The translations under genes were made by a program, and so were the position numbers. This document shows, one piece after another, positions 63,939 to 64,000 of a stretch of 64,000 nt of DNA. The stretch covers positions 1-64,000 of the forward strand of contig JAHCAT010000001.1 of assembly GCA_019634735.1 (NCBI GenBank), in the 5' to 3' direction. Under the pieces are notes generated by a model. It saw only the letters and a list, made by a program, of their open reading frames with translations. It did not search any database and was not told the origin of the DNA. Source of the DNA: Lysobacterales bacterium. GTDB lineage: Bacteria; Pseudomonadota; Gammaproteobacteria; Xanthomonadales; UBA2363. Within the stretch, counting starts at the first letter, position 1. Each line of letters begins with the position of its first letter.

Positions 63939-64000
63939 ATGTACATAAAGTTCGTCGAGATAGCCAATTTCCGGAAACTGTTGTCGATCCGAGTCGACCT
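63939..64000 (+). CDS. Start of an OLD/RecF-like AAA ATPase gene (cut by window edge)
   Basis: A GGAGAGG Shine-Dalgarno touches the ATG at 63939. The 20 visible residues, from MYIKFVEIANFRKLL on to SIRVD, match the N-terminal beta-strand and N-F-R motif of OLD/RecF/SMC-type ATPases, in which the Walker A follows 15-20 residues later, outside the window. ATPases of this kind occur in many phage-defence systems (for example GajA of Gabija, AriA of PARIS, and retron or Septu effectors). The exact class cannot be told from this fragment. Base composition differs from the upstream genome. Confidence 0.6.
   Translation, partial: MYIKFVEIANFRKLLSIRVD

Overview
The window is high-GC (about 70% by eye) gammaproteobacterial chromosome around the replication origin. 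Family matches point to the Lysobacterales (Xanthomonadales): an 802-residue GyrB, plant-type GshA, UPF0149, YidC with Lys at the helix-2 charge position, and many secreted proteins ending in an F-x-x-G-F-E-like motif. Genus cannot be settled from this sequence.

Layout. 1-8.9 kb is the origin block: gyrB, recF, dnaN and dnaA on the minus strand, then rpmH, rnpA and yidC on the plus strand. The dnaA-dnaN spacer is the best oriC candidate. Two GTTCCACGTGGAAC palindromes inside recF look like parS. yidD is absent from its usual place, and mnmE lies 18.6 kb beyond yidC. 8.9-28.8 kb is mostly housekeeping and transport: hrpB, tatD, a TerC/CBS/CorC protein, two ABC-2 exporters (YadGH-like and NatAB-like), a ferredoxin-NADP reductase, a membrane metallopeptidase, a secreted TAP-like hydrolase, a TPR lipoprotein, a Crp/Fnr regulator next to a DUF2892 gene with a likely operator, and mnmE. 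28.9-47.4 kb carries an RND efflux pair, a HAF-type secreted protein, a subtilase whose acid position is Glu, gshA, a UPF0149 gene, ppc, a lipoprotein, and a sigma factor overlapping a Ser/Thr kinase-TPR gene.

47.6-63.4 kb is more accessory. It holds small secreted proteins, repeat-rich spacers, bioD with a TMEM175 channel gene, two tandem 7TM-GGDEF diguanylate cyclases, and a decayed duplicate of the TMEM175 5' end. Then come msrC and a TfoX-C gene, and finally a three-gene operon of secreted proteins facing a large lamin-tail-domain protein. A tRNA-Arg(CCG) at 63.57 kb marks a sharp drop to about 52% GC (hand count). The last 62 bases begin an OLD/RecF-like ATPase, so an integrated element, possibly a defence island, seems to start at the right edge and is mostly outside the window.

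Points of most interest: (1) the short C-terminal motif shared by eight otherwise unrelated secreted proteins; (2) the tRNA-linked composition break with clustered hairpins and a truncated ATPase gene; (3) the parS pair in recF; (4) a TAGRCT-like hexamer placed 6-10 nt before ATG in five genes without Shine-Dalgarno sequences, suggesting leaderless mRNAs; (5) the TMEM175 remnant beside the diguanylate cyclase pair; (6) a repeated 26-bp palindrome and a heptamer array with ordered drift.
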